Source: JBFFXF01 sp041569895 (GTDB lineage Bacteria; Planctomycetota; UBA8108; JACQVS01). Taken from it: 37,689 bases of DNA. The stretch spans positions 1-37,689 of the forward strand of contig JBFFXF010000030.1 in assembly GCA_041569895.1 (NCBI GenBank), written 5' to 3'. This document shows, one piece after another, positions 15,130 to 24,800 of this stretch. The stretch's first letter is position 1; the number at the start of each line of letters is the position of its first letter. A model generated the notes under the pieces. That model was not told the DNA's origin. It saw only the letters and a list, made by a program, of their open reading frames with translations, and ran no database searches. A program made the position numbers and the translations under genes.

Positions 15130-15662
15130 GGCCGCCGGGGCGCAGGGCGGTCGTCGGCGTCATGGGATCGGGATCCGAGGAGCACGCCGATCTCGCCGGG
15201 CCGCTCGGCGAGGCGCTGGCGCGCGCCGGATACAACCTCCTCACCGGCGGCGGAGGCGGCGTGATGACCGCCGTCTCGCGGAGCTTCGTGAGCGTCGCGG
15301 ACCGCAGCGGCCTCGCCATCGGCGTCCTTCCCGGCGACGTCGGCGAGCGCGGCGAGTACCGGCCCCGTCCCGGCTATCCCAACGAGCACGTGGAGATCGT
15401 CATCCGCACCCACCTGCCGCTCGTCGGCGAACACGGCGCCGATCCCCTGAGTCGCAATCACCTCAACGTGCTGAGCTCGGACGCCATCGTCGCCCTGCCC
15501 GGCGGCGCCGGCACGCGCTCGGAGGTCGAGCTCGCGGTGCGCTACGGTCGCCCGGTGATCCGCTACCTGCGCGCCGGCGATCCGGGGCCGGGGGATCCTC
15601 GCGGCGTGCCGATCGCGCGCGACGTCGAGGCGGTGCTGCGGTTCATCGCCGATATCGCGTGA
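15126..15662 (+). CDS. LOG-family / molybdenum-cofactor-carrier-like Rossmann protein
   Basis: A 178-residue cytoplasmic protein of the LOG-like Rossmann superfamily. It has the nucleotide-fold start VVGVMGSGS, the GGGGGVM loop (41-47) and the phosphate-binding motif PGGAGTRSE (125-133). Canonical LOG enzymes release cytokinin-type bases from nucleoside monophosphates; other members bind molybdenum cofactor. The GTG start at 15126 overlaps the upstream TGA and is needed to include the first beta strand, since the first internal ATG would remove it. The gene runs 20 bases into the 3' end of the convergent PQQ-propeller gene. A MoCo-carrier role is attractive because napA is nearby, but a gene of unrelated type lies between them. 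Confidence 0.75.
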   Translation: MRPPGRRAVVGVMGSGSEEHADLAGPLGEALARAGYNLLTGGGGGVMTAVSRSFVSVADRSGLAIGVLPGDVGERGEYRPRPGYPNEHVEIVIRTHLPLVGEHGADPLSRNHLNVLSSDAIVALPGGAGTRSEVELAVRYGRPVIRYLRAGDPGPGDPRGVPIARDVEAVLRFIADIA

Positions 15663-17286
15663 CCCGCGCTGTCCCCCGTGAGCCGCCGCCGATGGCGAAG
15701 AGGTGCTTCGCCCCGCGCAGGTAGATCCGTCCGTCGAGCATGGCCATCGACGCGAGCACGCGCTCGCCGATGGGGTTGACGGAGACGAGCTCGTACTCGC
15801 TTCCGAGGCGCACGACGAACGTGTCGCCATCTTCGTTGGTGAGATAGATCTTGCCGCCGGCGATCGACGGCGATGCGCTGAACATCCCCTCGAGCCGGGT
15901 CTGATAGACGGTGGTTCCGTCGAGCGCGTCGAGGCAGGTGAGGATGCCGCGGTCGTTGACGAGGTAGAGCAGGTCGCCGGCGATGGCGGGTGACGGCACG
16001 TGCGGGCCGCCGCGCACCACCTGCCACGCGAGATGGGACGACGTGACGTCGCCGTCGCCGCCGGGACGGACCGCCAGTGTCGGTCCGTTCCTCCCGGAGC
16101 ACGAGTAGACCAGGCCGTTGCCGTGGACGATGGTCGGGATCACCTCGCGCGTCGGCCCGGAGCATGTCCACAGCTCCCTGCCGGTGCGCGGGTCGAACGA
16201 CACGAGCGTGTGGCTCGAGCCCCAGATCAGCTCCTCGCGATCACCGACGCGCAGCGGCACGGGCGTGCACCAGCCGAGCGCCGGCGGCCGCGTCACGCTC
16301 CAGACCTCGTTGCCGGTGCGTCTGTCGAGCGCGATGCCGATCGACTGCTTGCTGCTCTGCTCCTGGAACAGAATCACCAGATCTCCGCACACCACGGGGG
16401 ACGCGCCGGTGCCGTGCATGGCGTCGAACGGGCCGAGCTCGCGATGCCACACCACCTCGCCGTCGAGGTCGAAGGCGACCAGCCCGGTGTTTCCGAAGAA
16501 AGTGTAGACGCGCTCGCCGTCGGTGACCGGCGTCGCCGACGCGTAGCCGTTCTTCGAGATCACCCGTCCCTCGGGCTCGACGGCCGGCGCGTCCTTCACC
16601 CAGAGCAACTCGCCGTCGGTCCGCCGGATCGACACCAGGCTGCGCCGCTTGCCGTCGTCGAACCACGACGTCAGGTAGATGCGGTCGTCCCAGATGATCG
16701 GCGACGAGTTCCCCTGTCCCGGGATCGCCGTCCGCCATTCGATGTTCTTCTCGCTCGACCACTCGACCGGCAGGTCGCGCTCGTTGGAATATCCCTGCCC
16801 CCAGGGTCCGCGCCAGCGTGGCCACTGATGCTCCGCCTCCGGAGACGGCAGGATCGGCTCGATCGGCAGCGCCGGCCCGGTCGGCGACACGGCCCGGACG
16901 GCGGCGCCCTCGGTGAAGAGATCGGCGAGCTGCTGTCGAAACAGCGACTCGCGGCCGATGCGGGCGTACGCCTCTCGCATCAGGCCGAGGAAGCGGTCCT
17001 CGATCTCCTTGCGCCGCGCGTGGGCAGCGGTGATCGTCGGGTCCACGCCGGTCGCGCTGTGCCGCGCAGCGAACCGCCGGGCGTTGTCCGGGACGTCGAT
17101 CCGGAGGATCTCGCCGTTGAGGTCGTTGAAGTTCGTCATGCCGAGGACCATCGCGGGGTAGCTCTCCGACTCGAGGTCGCGCGCGAGCTGCGCCATCTCC
17201 GGGCCGAGCGGGTAGGGCTCCCCTCCGGGCGAAGCGCAGGAGGCCAGGGCGAGCACGACGAGAACGAGTGAAATCGCTGGACGCAT
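15643..17286 (-). CDS. PQQ-like beta-propeller lipoprotein
   Basis: A 547-residue lipoprotein with lipobox LASC (C17). Residues about 25-130 are helical. From PRWRGPWGQGYSNE at about residue 155 to the end it is an outer-membrane-assembly-B/PQQ-type beta-propeller with repeated blades such as SPIIWDDRIYLTSW, GASPVVCGDLVILF and SPAIAGDLLYLVNDRG. Such proteins are common in Planctomycetota; some bind PQQ in alcohol dehydrogenases, but the calcium and PQQ ligands of true dehydrogenases are not evident, so a scaffold or binding role is more likely. GGAG lies seven bases before the ATG. The last 20 bases overlap the convergent LOG-family gene. Confidence 0.85.
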   Translation of the reverse strand: MRPAISLVLVVLALASCASPGGEPYPLGPEMAQLARDLESESYPAMVLGMTNFNDLNGEILRIDVPDNARRFAARHSATGVDPTITAAHARRKEIEDRFLGLMREAYARIGRESLFRQQLADLFTEGAAVRAVSPTGPALPIEPILPSPEAEHQWPRWRGPWGQGYSNERDLPVEWSSEKNIEWRTAIPGQGNSSPIIWDDRIYLTSWFDDGKRRSLVSIRRTDGELLWVKDAPAVEPEGRVISKNGYASATPVTDGERVYTFFGNTGLVAFDLDGEVVWHRELGPFDAMHGTGASPVVCGDLVILFQEQSSKQSIGIALDRRTGNEVWSVTRPPALGWCTPVPLRVGDREELIWGSSHTLVSFDPRTGRELWTCSGPTREVIPTIVHGNGLVYSCSGRNGPTLAVRPGGDGDVTSSHLAWQVVRGGPHVPSPAIAGDLLYLVNDRGILTCLDALDGTTVYQTRLEGMFSASPSIAGGKIYLTNEDGDTFVVRLGSEYELVSVNPIGERVLASMAMLDGRIYLRGAKHLFAIGGGSRGTARVTRYRR

Positions 17287-17316
17287 CGGTTGACTCCGTG
17301 GGAAGTAGTGCGGGAT

Positions 17317-17329
17317 TGGTCGCCGACCA
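17317..17329. promoter_or_regulatory. Short perfect dyad in a divergent promoter region
   Basis: TGGTCGCCGACCA reads the same on both strands around a single central base. It lies between the divergent starts at 17286 and 17410, where an operator serving both genes could be placed. The short length means chance is possible. Confidence 0.25.
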
Positions 17330-17409
17330 TTGTCCCGGACCGGCCCGCGAATGCAATCGGCGATCGCAGGAGGTTTGATCGAGCCGCAACGATCGATTAC
17401 ACTCGCGTC

Positions 17410-18465
17410 ATGAAGGAAGAAGACCCCCGGGTGGTGATTCGGATGTTCCGTCTCGGCGTCACCTTCCTTCTCACGCTCGGCGTCACGGTCGTCGCCATCA
17501 TCCTCGCGGCGCCGTTCGATCGCGGGCCGGGGGAGGGACAGCGCGCCCGATGGGAGACCGTCGACCGGCGGGCGCCGGCGCGCGCCGTGCGCTCCTCGAG
17601 CTCGCGCGATTCCTCACCGCGCGTTATTGTCCTCGACGCCAACGGAAACTGGCGCTCGACGGAATCACGATCGCGGGCGAGTCGCGCCGGCAACGGCGGC
17701 GCGACGTGGACCGCCGACGAGTGGACGCCGCTTTACAGCGGTGTCGAGCATGCCGAGGTGCGCGCGTGGCGCCCGCGGCGCATGGTCGCGCAGGCGATCC
17801 GGATCGACACGTCGGAGCCGGGGGTCGAGTTCTTCGCGACGCCATCGAACGGCTCCCGGCCCGGCGAGACCGACGGACTGAGGACCTCGAGCTTCCTGAC
17901 GAGGTACGGATTACAGGCCGCGATCAACGCCGCTCCCTTCTCGCCGATCTGGGGCGCGGAGGGGAAGCCGCAGGACATCAAGGGGCTCGGCGTCTCGGGC
18001 GGCGAGACGGTGTCGCCGCCCTCGGGGTATCCCGCGCTGCTGATCTCGCGCGACAACGAGGCGATCATCACCGGGCCGCCGTTCCAGCTCGACGGTGTCC
18101 ACAACGCCGTCTGCGGCTTCAACATCATCCTCGAGGACGGCGAGGTACGGCACGGCGGCGGCGACGTGCATCCCCGCGTCGCGGTCGGCGTCTCGCGCGA
18201 CGGCCGGTACGTCTACTTCCTCGTCGTCGACGGGCGCCAGTGGAATCACAGCGTCGGGGCCACGTGCCCCGAGGTCGCGGAGTGTCTCAAGCAGCTCGGC
18301 GCCTGGGACGGCCTCAATCTCGACGGCGGCGGCACGACCACGATGGTGGTCTCGGAGCGCGGACGCGCGCGGCTGGTCAACCGGCCGATCCACAACGGCA
18401 TGTCCGGCAACGAGCGCGTCTCGGGAAGCCACCTCGGCGTCCGCGCCCGGCCGCTGACGCGATGA
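17410..18465 (+). CDS. Phosphodiester glycosidase family (NAGPA/DUF2233) membrane-anchored protein
   Basis: A 351-residue protein with one N-terminal membrane helix (about 14-34) and a low-complexity Ser/Arg-rich linker to about residue 110. The rest is the NAGPA/DUF2233 domain, with QAAINAAPF, PALLISRDNEAII, HPRVAVGVSRDGRYVYFLVVDGR, the signature GLNLDGGGTTTMV and SGNERVSGSHLGV. Family members include the uncovering enzyme that removes N-acetylglucosamine from phosphodiesters, and bacterial proteins acting on cell-wall or exopolysaccharide phosphodiesters. The ATG at 17410 is preferred to an upstream frame because it directly precedes the membrane helix. It converges with the large CotH gene, with 21 bases between stops. 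Confidence 0.85.
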   Translation: MKEEDPRVVIRMFRLGVTFLLTLGVTVVAIILAAPFDRGPGEGQRARWETVDRRAPARAVRSSSSRDSSPRVIVLDANGNWRSTESRSRASRAGNGGATWTADEWTPLYSGVEHAEVRAWRPRRMVAQAIRIDTSEPGVEFFATPSNGSRPGETDGLRTSSFLTRYGLQAAINAAPFSPIWGAEGKPQDIKGLGVSGGETVSPPSGYPALLISRDNEAIITGPPFQLDGVHNAVCGFNIILEDGEVRHGGGDVHPRVAVGVSRDGRYVYFLVVDGRQWNHSVGATCPEVAECLKQLGAWDGLNLDGGGTTTMVVSERGRARLVNRPIHNGMSGNERVSGSHLGVRARPLTR

Positions 18466-18486
18466 GCAGCCCCGGACGGAGCCCAC

Positions 18487-21400
18487 TCACTCGAGCACGG
18501 CGACGCAGTCGCGCCGCGTCACGGCGTGTTCTCCGGCGCGGTCGGTGACCCGCAGCGTCACGTCGTAGACGCCCGGCGCCCGGAACGTGTGGGTCGGCGA
18601 CCTCGACGTGCTCTTCTCGCCGTCGCCGAAGTCCCACTCGTAATTGCGGATCTTCCCGACCGAGAAGTTCTCGAAGCGCACGCGCAGCGGGGCCCTTCCG
18701 GACCTCGAGGCGGGCTCGAAGTCGGCGCTCAGCGGCGGTCCGACGCGGTGCCCGAGCGACGCCAGCCGATCCCGGAGATACGTGTATCGCCGGCGCGTCC
18801 AGTCGACGAAGAGATCGAAGCGTCGGTCGAAGTCGCCGTCCCCGCCGTAGGTGCCCCAGCGACGACGATCGAGGTCGACCTCGCGCTCGATCAGCTCGCG
18901 AATGCGTTGCGCGCGCGGCACGAGGATGTCCGGATGGTAGTGGTGGCGCAGCCCGGCGGCGATCTTGCGGTAGTACATTGACCGAAACGCCTGCGTTCGC
19001 CCGATGACGGCGTTGATCGCGGCGTTCCAGAAGCCGTCGCACTTCGGGTGAATCAGCGTGCCGTAGAGCAGCGCGTCGTCCCCGAATTCCGGATCCCAGA
19101 GATCGTGGCGGATGACGTCGTTCAGGATGCCGCCGCCGTTGCACTCGTAGTTGCGTCCGTGCGTCAGGTCGAGGTCCCACCCGAGGTAGGTGAATCGACC
19201 CTCCGGGCTCGCGTACACGAGATAGTTCTTCATCATGTGGTCGGCGTTGTGTATCAGCTGGCACGCCGCGAGGTACGTCGTGAACGACTCGATGTCGACG
19301 TGCTGGCGGATGAACGCCTCGAGCTCGGCGCCGGTGAGCCTGTTGACGCCGCGGAGGAACTCCGAGAGCGCCGACTCGGCGGCGATCGGGTCGCCCGCCT
19401 TGAGCTCGAACCCGCCGGTGCCGCCGAACGCCGTCGGGCGCGCCAGCGCCGATTCTCTCGATCTCGGGAAGCCGACCGGACTGCCGCGCGACTGTCCCTC
19501 GGCGTGGCCGGTACTGTAAGCCTTCCAGAGCGCGCCCTCGGCGAGCCGGTTGCGCTCGAGGAACGAGCCGCCGGGGTTCTCGACGTAGAGGTAGAGGCCG
19601 AGATACTCGCCGTTGAGGTAGAGGCGCGCGAACCAGGTCTCGCAGTACGGCTCGCCGAGGTCTCTCAACAGATGGAACCCGAGCATCTCGCGCATGTAGA
19701 TCTTGTCGACGTAGGCGCTCTTGAGGTTCAGCGAGCGCACGCCCGGGTGCCCCGGAAACGGGCGGTACTTCTCGCCCGGGTTGAGGCGCACCTTGAGCTG
19801 CTTCTTCGGGTAGCGCCGCGACGTCTGGCCCCGATAGCGGAAGCCGACGTCACAGAACGCCTGGCCGTCGAGGATCACGGTCGCCGGCTCGTAGACGTCC
19901 GTGTAGACGTTTCGGTTCAGCGTGGCGAGCGACGACGGCGAGATGAAGATGTGATAGACCGGGAGCCGCGAGCGGATCGACGGGTCGCGCACCCACGCGC
20001 CGATGCGGCGGGCGTCCGCCGTCGGGTACCGGGACTCGCCGGCCTCGACCCGGCAGGTCACAAGCGTTCGCGACCGAAACGGCCCGATCGACAGACGATA
20101 CCGCCGCGCCGGGGGCACGCCGCCGCCCGAGGGCGTCTCCGAGCCCTCGACGAGCTCGAGAGCCCGCGACTGCAGCGGACCCTCCTCCGCGCCGTCCCGC
20201 TCCGCCTGGTAGAGCGCCATCACCGAGTCGAGCGGCGCGTGGGAATGCACCGTCGCCTCGATCGAAAGGCGGTCTCGGGGCGAGAGCGTCGCCGGCGTCA
20301 GCGAGACCGACGAGATGAACGGCGGCAGCGCGTCGGTCGCGATGGAGTTCCTCGCTGCCGGCGTCGCGGCGGTGGGCCGCTCGCCCTGCACCTCGACGTA
20401 CAGTCCGTGACCGCGCTGCGAGCCGGAGAGTCGCAGCACCACCGGCACGGCGGGGTCCTCCACCAGGAGCGAGCACTCGAGCGTCCACGTCGATCCCGGC
20501 GACAGCGGGATCGACGCCATCGCGGAGGCGCCCGAGGAACCGCCCGCGGCGCTGGCGTGCACGCGGAGGCTGGTCCCGTCGGCGCCCGGACGGTCGCTCT
20601 CGAAACCGGACCGCATGTGCGTGCCGGTGAATCTCCAGAGCGGTTGCGTCTCCTCGAGGGCCTCGGCGCGCGTCGGGCCCGCCGAGATGCTGAGATCGTC
20701 GACGTGAATCGTTCCCTCGCCGAGAAGATAGACGTACAGCCGATTGGACGTGGCGATGCCGGACGTGCGAACGCGCCTCCAGCCGCTGCGGGCCGCCTCG
20801 GCGCGGGAGGCGCCCCAGTTGCCCGCGAAGCCGCCGTCGACGGAGGGGCTTCGCCGCTCGAGTGACGATCCGAGCCCCGCCGCGCGCGCCGGATAGGGGC
20901 TCGACGCCGAGTAGGTCACGGACTCGACGCGCTCGCCGGCGGCGTTCAGGAGCGTCACTCGATCACCCTTGAGGCCGAGGGAGCCGCTCCAGTCCCCGAG
21001 CACGAGCTCCCTGGCGGTCTCCGGCACCAGCGATGACCCACGGAGCCACGCGGCATCCGCCGCGACGGCCAGGTGTCCGCCGGCGGCGATCGAGGCATCG
21101 GCGGGGAACGTGAAGCGCACCTCGCGCGAGACGAGACGCCAGCCACCGAGCGAGACCGCTTCACCGCCGCGGTTGGCGAGCTCGACGAACTGCTCCCCGC
21201 GGCTCTCGCTCGCCGGGTGATAGTGGATCTCGTTGATCAGCACCTCCCGCACGGCAGCCACGGGCGCGGCATCGACGTCGATCGGGGGTGGCGGCGGCGA
21301 TGTCCTCGCAGGGCCCGCCACCGGCCGGATCACCGGCGGGGGGGGCACCGGTGCCCGCGCCACCGGCGCGGGAGCGGGCGCCGGTGCGGGCAGGGGCCTC

Positions 21401-21552
21401 GCGGCGACGACCCGCACCGCGGGGGCCTCGGGACGCGCGGCCCCGGAACGGGGATCCTCGCCGGTGCAGGAGACGATGATCGCTAGCACGATCGCCGACA
21501 GGAGAGCGGCGCGCCGATTGCCGTGTCGCGGGTGGAGCCCGTTGGTGCCCAT
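18487..21552 (-). CDS. Large CotH-kinase-like lipoprotein with lamin-tail and PKD domains
   Basis: A 1021-residue lipoprotein with lipobox IVSC (C29) and a Pro/Ala-rich spacer (about 48-95). A lamin-tail domain follows (about 104-215, with LINEIHYHPASESRGEQFVELANRG), then a beta-sandwich region. The CotH domain (about 540-900) has FRYRGQTSRRYPKKQLKVRL, NADHMMKNYLVY and YLGWDLDLTHG, the last with the acidic pair expected for metal binding. A C-terminal PKD domain has YEWDFGDG. CotH proteins are atypical secreted protein kinases in spore coats and some effectors; activity here is unproven. The ATG at 21552 is chosen over longer in-frame starts because those would translate the adjacent hexamer repeats. 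The start is preceded by repeated GAGGA motifs supplied by that array. Confidence 0.85.
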   Translation of the reverse strand: MGTNGLHPRHGNRRAALLSAIVLAIIVSCTGEDPRSGAARPEAPAVRVVAARPLPAPAPAPAPVARAPVPPPPVIRPVAGPARTSPPPPPIDVDAAPVAAVREVLINEIHYHPASESRGEQFVELANRGGEAVSLGGWRLVSREVRFTFPADASIAAGGHLAVAADAAWLRGSSLVPETARELVLGDWSGSLGLKGDRVTLLNAAGERVESVTYSASSPYPARAAGLGSSLERRSPSVDGGFAGNWGASRAEAARSGWRRVRTSGIATSNRLYVYLLGEGTIHVDDLSISAGPTRAEALEETQPLWRFTGTHMRSGFESDRPGADGTSLRVHASAAGGSSGASAMASIPLSPGSTWTLECSLLVEDPAVPVVLRLSGSQRGHGLYVEVQGERPTAATPAARNSIATDALPPFISSVSLTPATLSPRDRLSIEATVHSHAPLDSVMALYQAERDGAEEGPLQSRALELVEGSETPSGGGVPPARRYRLSIGPFRSRTLVTCRVEAGESRYPTADARRIGAWVRDPSIRSRLPVYHIFISPSSLATLNRNVYTDVYEPATVILDGQAFCDVGFRYRGQTSRRYPKKQLKVRLNPGEKYRPFPGHPGVRSLNLKSAYVDKIYMREMLGFHLLRDLGEPYCETWFARLYLNGEYLGLYLYVENPGGSFLERNRLAEGALWKAYSTGHAEGQSRGSPVGFPRSRESALARPTAFGGTGGFELKAGDPIAAESALSEFLRGVNRLTGAELEAFIRQHVDIESFTTYLAACQLIHNADHMMKNYLVYASPEGRFTYLGWDLDLTHGRNYECNGGGILNDVIRHDLWDPEFGDDALLYGTLIHPKCDGFWNAAINAVIGRTQAFRSMYYRKIAAGLRHHYHPDILVPRAQRIRELIEREVDLDRRRWGTYGGDGDFDRRFDLFVDWTRRRYTYLRDRLASLGHRVGPPLSADFEPASRSGRAPLRVRFENFSVGKIRNYEWDFGDGEKSTSRSPTHTFRAPGVYDVTLRVTDRAGEHAVTRRDCVAVLE

Positions 21553-21559
21553 GTTTGTG

Positions 21560-21650
21560 CTCGTCCTCGTCCTCGTCCTCGAGAGCTCCGATTCGCATTC
21601 CGGCCTCCGAGCCCGACTCCGACGCCGAGATCCGATTCCGATTCCGATTA
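21560..21650 (-). repeat. CTCGTC and CCGATT hexamer arrays at the start of the CotH gene
   Basis: Three CTCGTC units and one CTCGAG (21560-21583) are followed by degenerate CCGANN units and about three CCGATT units (to 21650). Read on the minus strand, the first block is GAGGACGAG repeated, ending seven bases from the ATG at 21552. The array therefore overlaps the ribosome binding region of the CotH gene. Confidence 0.88.
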
Positions 21651-21697
21651 TGAAAGCGCCCCCCATCACCGGTCAAGCAACCGGTCGCTGACTTACG

Positions 21698-21780
21698 AAG
21701 TTTCTCCGAAACTTGACTCGCGCGATGGGGACACCTAAGGTGGCACCGTACGACGGACGACCGCTTCTCCGGATCCGGAG
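21698..21780. promoter_or_regulatory. Cluster of dyads upstream of the 1401-residue repeat protein
   Basis: Three perfect dyads occur in 83 bases: AAGTTTC-TCC-GAAACTT (21698-21714), CACCT-A-AGGTG (21732-21742) and the 14-base palindrome CTCCGGATCCGGAG (21767-21780). They lie between the divergent genes, 37-119 bases before the start at 21817. They may be operators or a folded leader RNA. No good promoter hexamers stand out. Confidence 0.4.
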
Positions 21781-21816
21781 CTTCGACCTCTGGAGGTTCG
21801 ATCAGCGGGAGGTGTG

Positions 21817-24800
21817 ATGTCGGGGGCGACGAAGTTCTCCGCCGCGGCGATTCTCAGTCTGCTGCTCATCATCGGGCTCGTCTTCTTCCTGATGATGACG
21901 ACCGATCGGAACGGCGCCCTCGATGTCGGTCTCGACGCCCGGCGCGCGGCCACCGGAGGCGTGACCGATGCCGTCCGTTCGGGGGAGGGATCCGGCGACC
22001 CGGGCGCGGAGGTCGCCGACGAGGCGTCGGCGCTCGACGCCGAGGAGATCGCCCTCGCTCCCGATCCGCGGCTCGTCCGCGGGCGCTGGTTGCTCACCGG
22101 TCGAGTGGTCACCGATGACGGCGGCGAGCTCGTCCCCGCCGCCAACGTCACGGCGTACTTCAGGCCGCATCCGCGCCGCACGCCGTCCGAGCTCGCCCCG
22201 CCGCCGCAGCGCAGCGTCACCGGTCGCGACGGCCGCTTCGCGTTCGTGGCCGTGCCGGGCAGCCTGTGGCTCCGTCTCGAGGTCGACGCCGCGGAGAAGG
22301 CCTACCGGACGATCAGCTTCAGGCTCCCCGATCCCGAGTGGAAGGGTCACCGCGACCTCGGCGACATCGTCCTCGAGCCGGGACAGGAGTTCCGGATGAA
22401 GATCATCGGGCCGCGTGACGAGCCGGTGGTCGGAGCGGAGGTCCTCGTCGGCCGGCGCAAGAACGAGCGCTCGGTGTCGCTCGAGAAGGCGGACATGAAG
22501 GAGAGCCGCCGGCTCGCGCGCGATCTCGGCGGCGGCGAGTACCTCCTCGAGCGCGCCGCCCCCGGACCGCTCCGCGTCCAGGTGAGGGCGTCGGGGTACG
22601 CGCGCTTCCGCGAGTACGTCGACGTTCCGTCGACGGGCGCCGTCGTCATCCAGCTCGAGCGCGGCCTGTCGATCTCCGGCACCGTGCAGACGCTCGAGGG
22701 CGAGCCGATCGCCGCAGCCGAGCTCGAAATCGACGGCCCGAACATCGGCAGCCCGCTGCCGGTGATCACCGCCGACGAGAGCGGGCGCTTCATCTTCGAC
22801 GTGCTCTCGAGCGGCGAGTACGACGTCACTGTCCGCGCCGATCGCTTCGTCGAGCTCGAGGAAAAGGACGTCACCGCGGGAGTCGAGGAGGTGGTCTTCG
22901 CGCTCGCACGCGAGTCGGTGGCCTCCGGGACCGTGGTCGCGGCGGACGGGGGCGACGCGGTGGAGGGCGCGCGCGTGCGGTTGACGAGCGCCACCGGCGA
23001 CTCCTTCGAGGAGACGTCCGGCGCCGACGGTTCGTTCCGCGTCGGGCGGCTCGCCGAGGGAATCTACGTGGTGGCGATCGAGCACGAGTCGTTCGCTCCG
23101 TTCCTCGAGCCGGACGTCGAGGTCCCCGCGGAGACCACGCTCGAGGCGCGCCGCTTCGAGCTCGATCGCGGACTCGCGGCGACCGGCGTTGTCCAGGACG
23201 GCGAGCGCGTGACGCCCGTGCATGGCGCCGTCGTCCGCATGGCGCTGCGATCGAACGCAGGCGGCCTGTCGATCGATCGCAAGACGGAGACCGACGCGGA
23301 CGGGCGCTTCCGCCTCGAGGGGCTGGTCGAGGGGGAGTACGACCTCGCCGCGAAGGCCGAGGCCTACCTGACTGGCGACGTCCTGCGCGTCGCCGTCGTC
23401 GACGGCGAGGAGAACGACTTCGAGGTGACGCTCGCGCGCGGAGCCTCGGTGGGAGGTCGGGTCCTCGACTCGGAGGGACGGCCCGTCGCGGCGGCGACCA
23501 TCGATCTCCTGCGCCCGCCGACCACCGCGCCGCGCGTGAGCGGGCAGATCGTCTTCAGCTCGTCGAGCGCGACGCCGCGGAAGAGCACGCTCAGCGAGGC
23601 GGACGGCCGCTACGAGATCGTCGGCATTCCCGCGGGCTCCGCGTATCGCCTCTCGGTCTCGCATCGTGATTTCCCGCCGGCGTCGAGCGACGCCATCACG
23701 CTCGAGCAGGGACAGTCGCTCATCGACCTCGACATCGTCCTCGACGTCGGTGGCGCCGTCGCCGGACGCGTGGTCGGTGGCGACGGCCGTCCGATGGCGG
23801 CGGTGCGCGTGACGGCCATCCAGACGGCGGCCATCTCGACTGGCGACCCCGACGGTGACCCCGGTACCGCGGGCGCGGCCGGCGCGTCCGCCACGACCGG
23901 AGCGGCGAGCGTGGCCCCCGGCGCCTTCGTGATGCAGACCAACCGGCCGCGCACCGTGCGGACGGACGGCGACGGCCGGTTCACCATCGATCACCTCACG
24001 CCCGGCGTCTACACCGTGACCACCCAGGCCACCGGATACGTGTCGTCGAGCGTCGAGGACATCAACGTCGAGCGCGGCGCCACCACGGACGGGATCGAGC
24101 TCGTCCTCGACCGCGGCGAGTCGCTCGCCGGATTGGTCACGGACGCCGACGGGCGCCCGCTCGCCGGAGCGGAGGTGCGCCCGCGCGGGGGATCGGTGTC
24201 GCGTGTCCGGACCGATCTCGACGGGCAGTTCCGTGTCGAGGGCCTGCCACCCGGCAAGATCTCGGTCGAGTTCTCGAAGACGGGATTCGTCTCGACGCAG
24301 CTCGACCTCACGGCCCCGCAGGAGGACATCGCGGTCGTCCTCGAGGTGGCCGCGACCATCGTCGGAACGGTGACGGTTCGCGGACGCGGCGAGCCGGTCG
24401 ACGGAGCGATGGTCGCGCTCAGGTATCCGCCGACGGCCCAGCGGAGCCAGTCGATCGGCGGCATGAGCTCCAGTCCGCGCTTCCCGCGCACGCGCACGCG
24501 GGCCGACGGGAGCTTCGATCTCGACGACGTGTGGGAGGGCGACTTCGAGCTGGTCGTCACTCACTCGACGTACTCGCCCGCGACGGTGCCGGTGGCCGGA
24601 GTGCGTCCGGGCGAGGTGCGCGAGGTGTCGGTCGAGCTCGGCGCCGGGGGCGCCGTTCGCGGCGTGGTCACGGGCGGAGGCGATCCGCTCCCGGGGGCGA
24701 TGGTCCACCTGCAGCCACGCGGCGGCAGCGGGCCCGGCCTGTCGAAGTCGTCTCGCGCCGACGTCGAGGGACGCTACGAGGTGACCGGCCTTGCGCCCGG

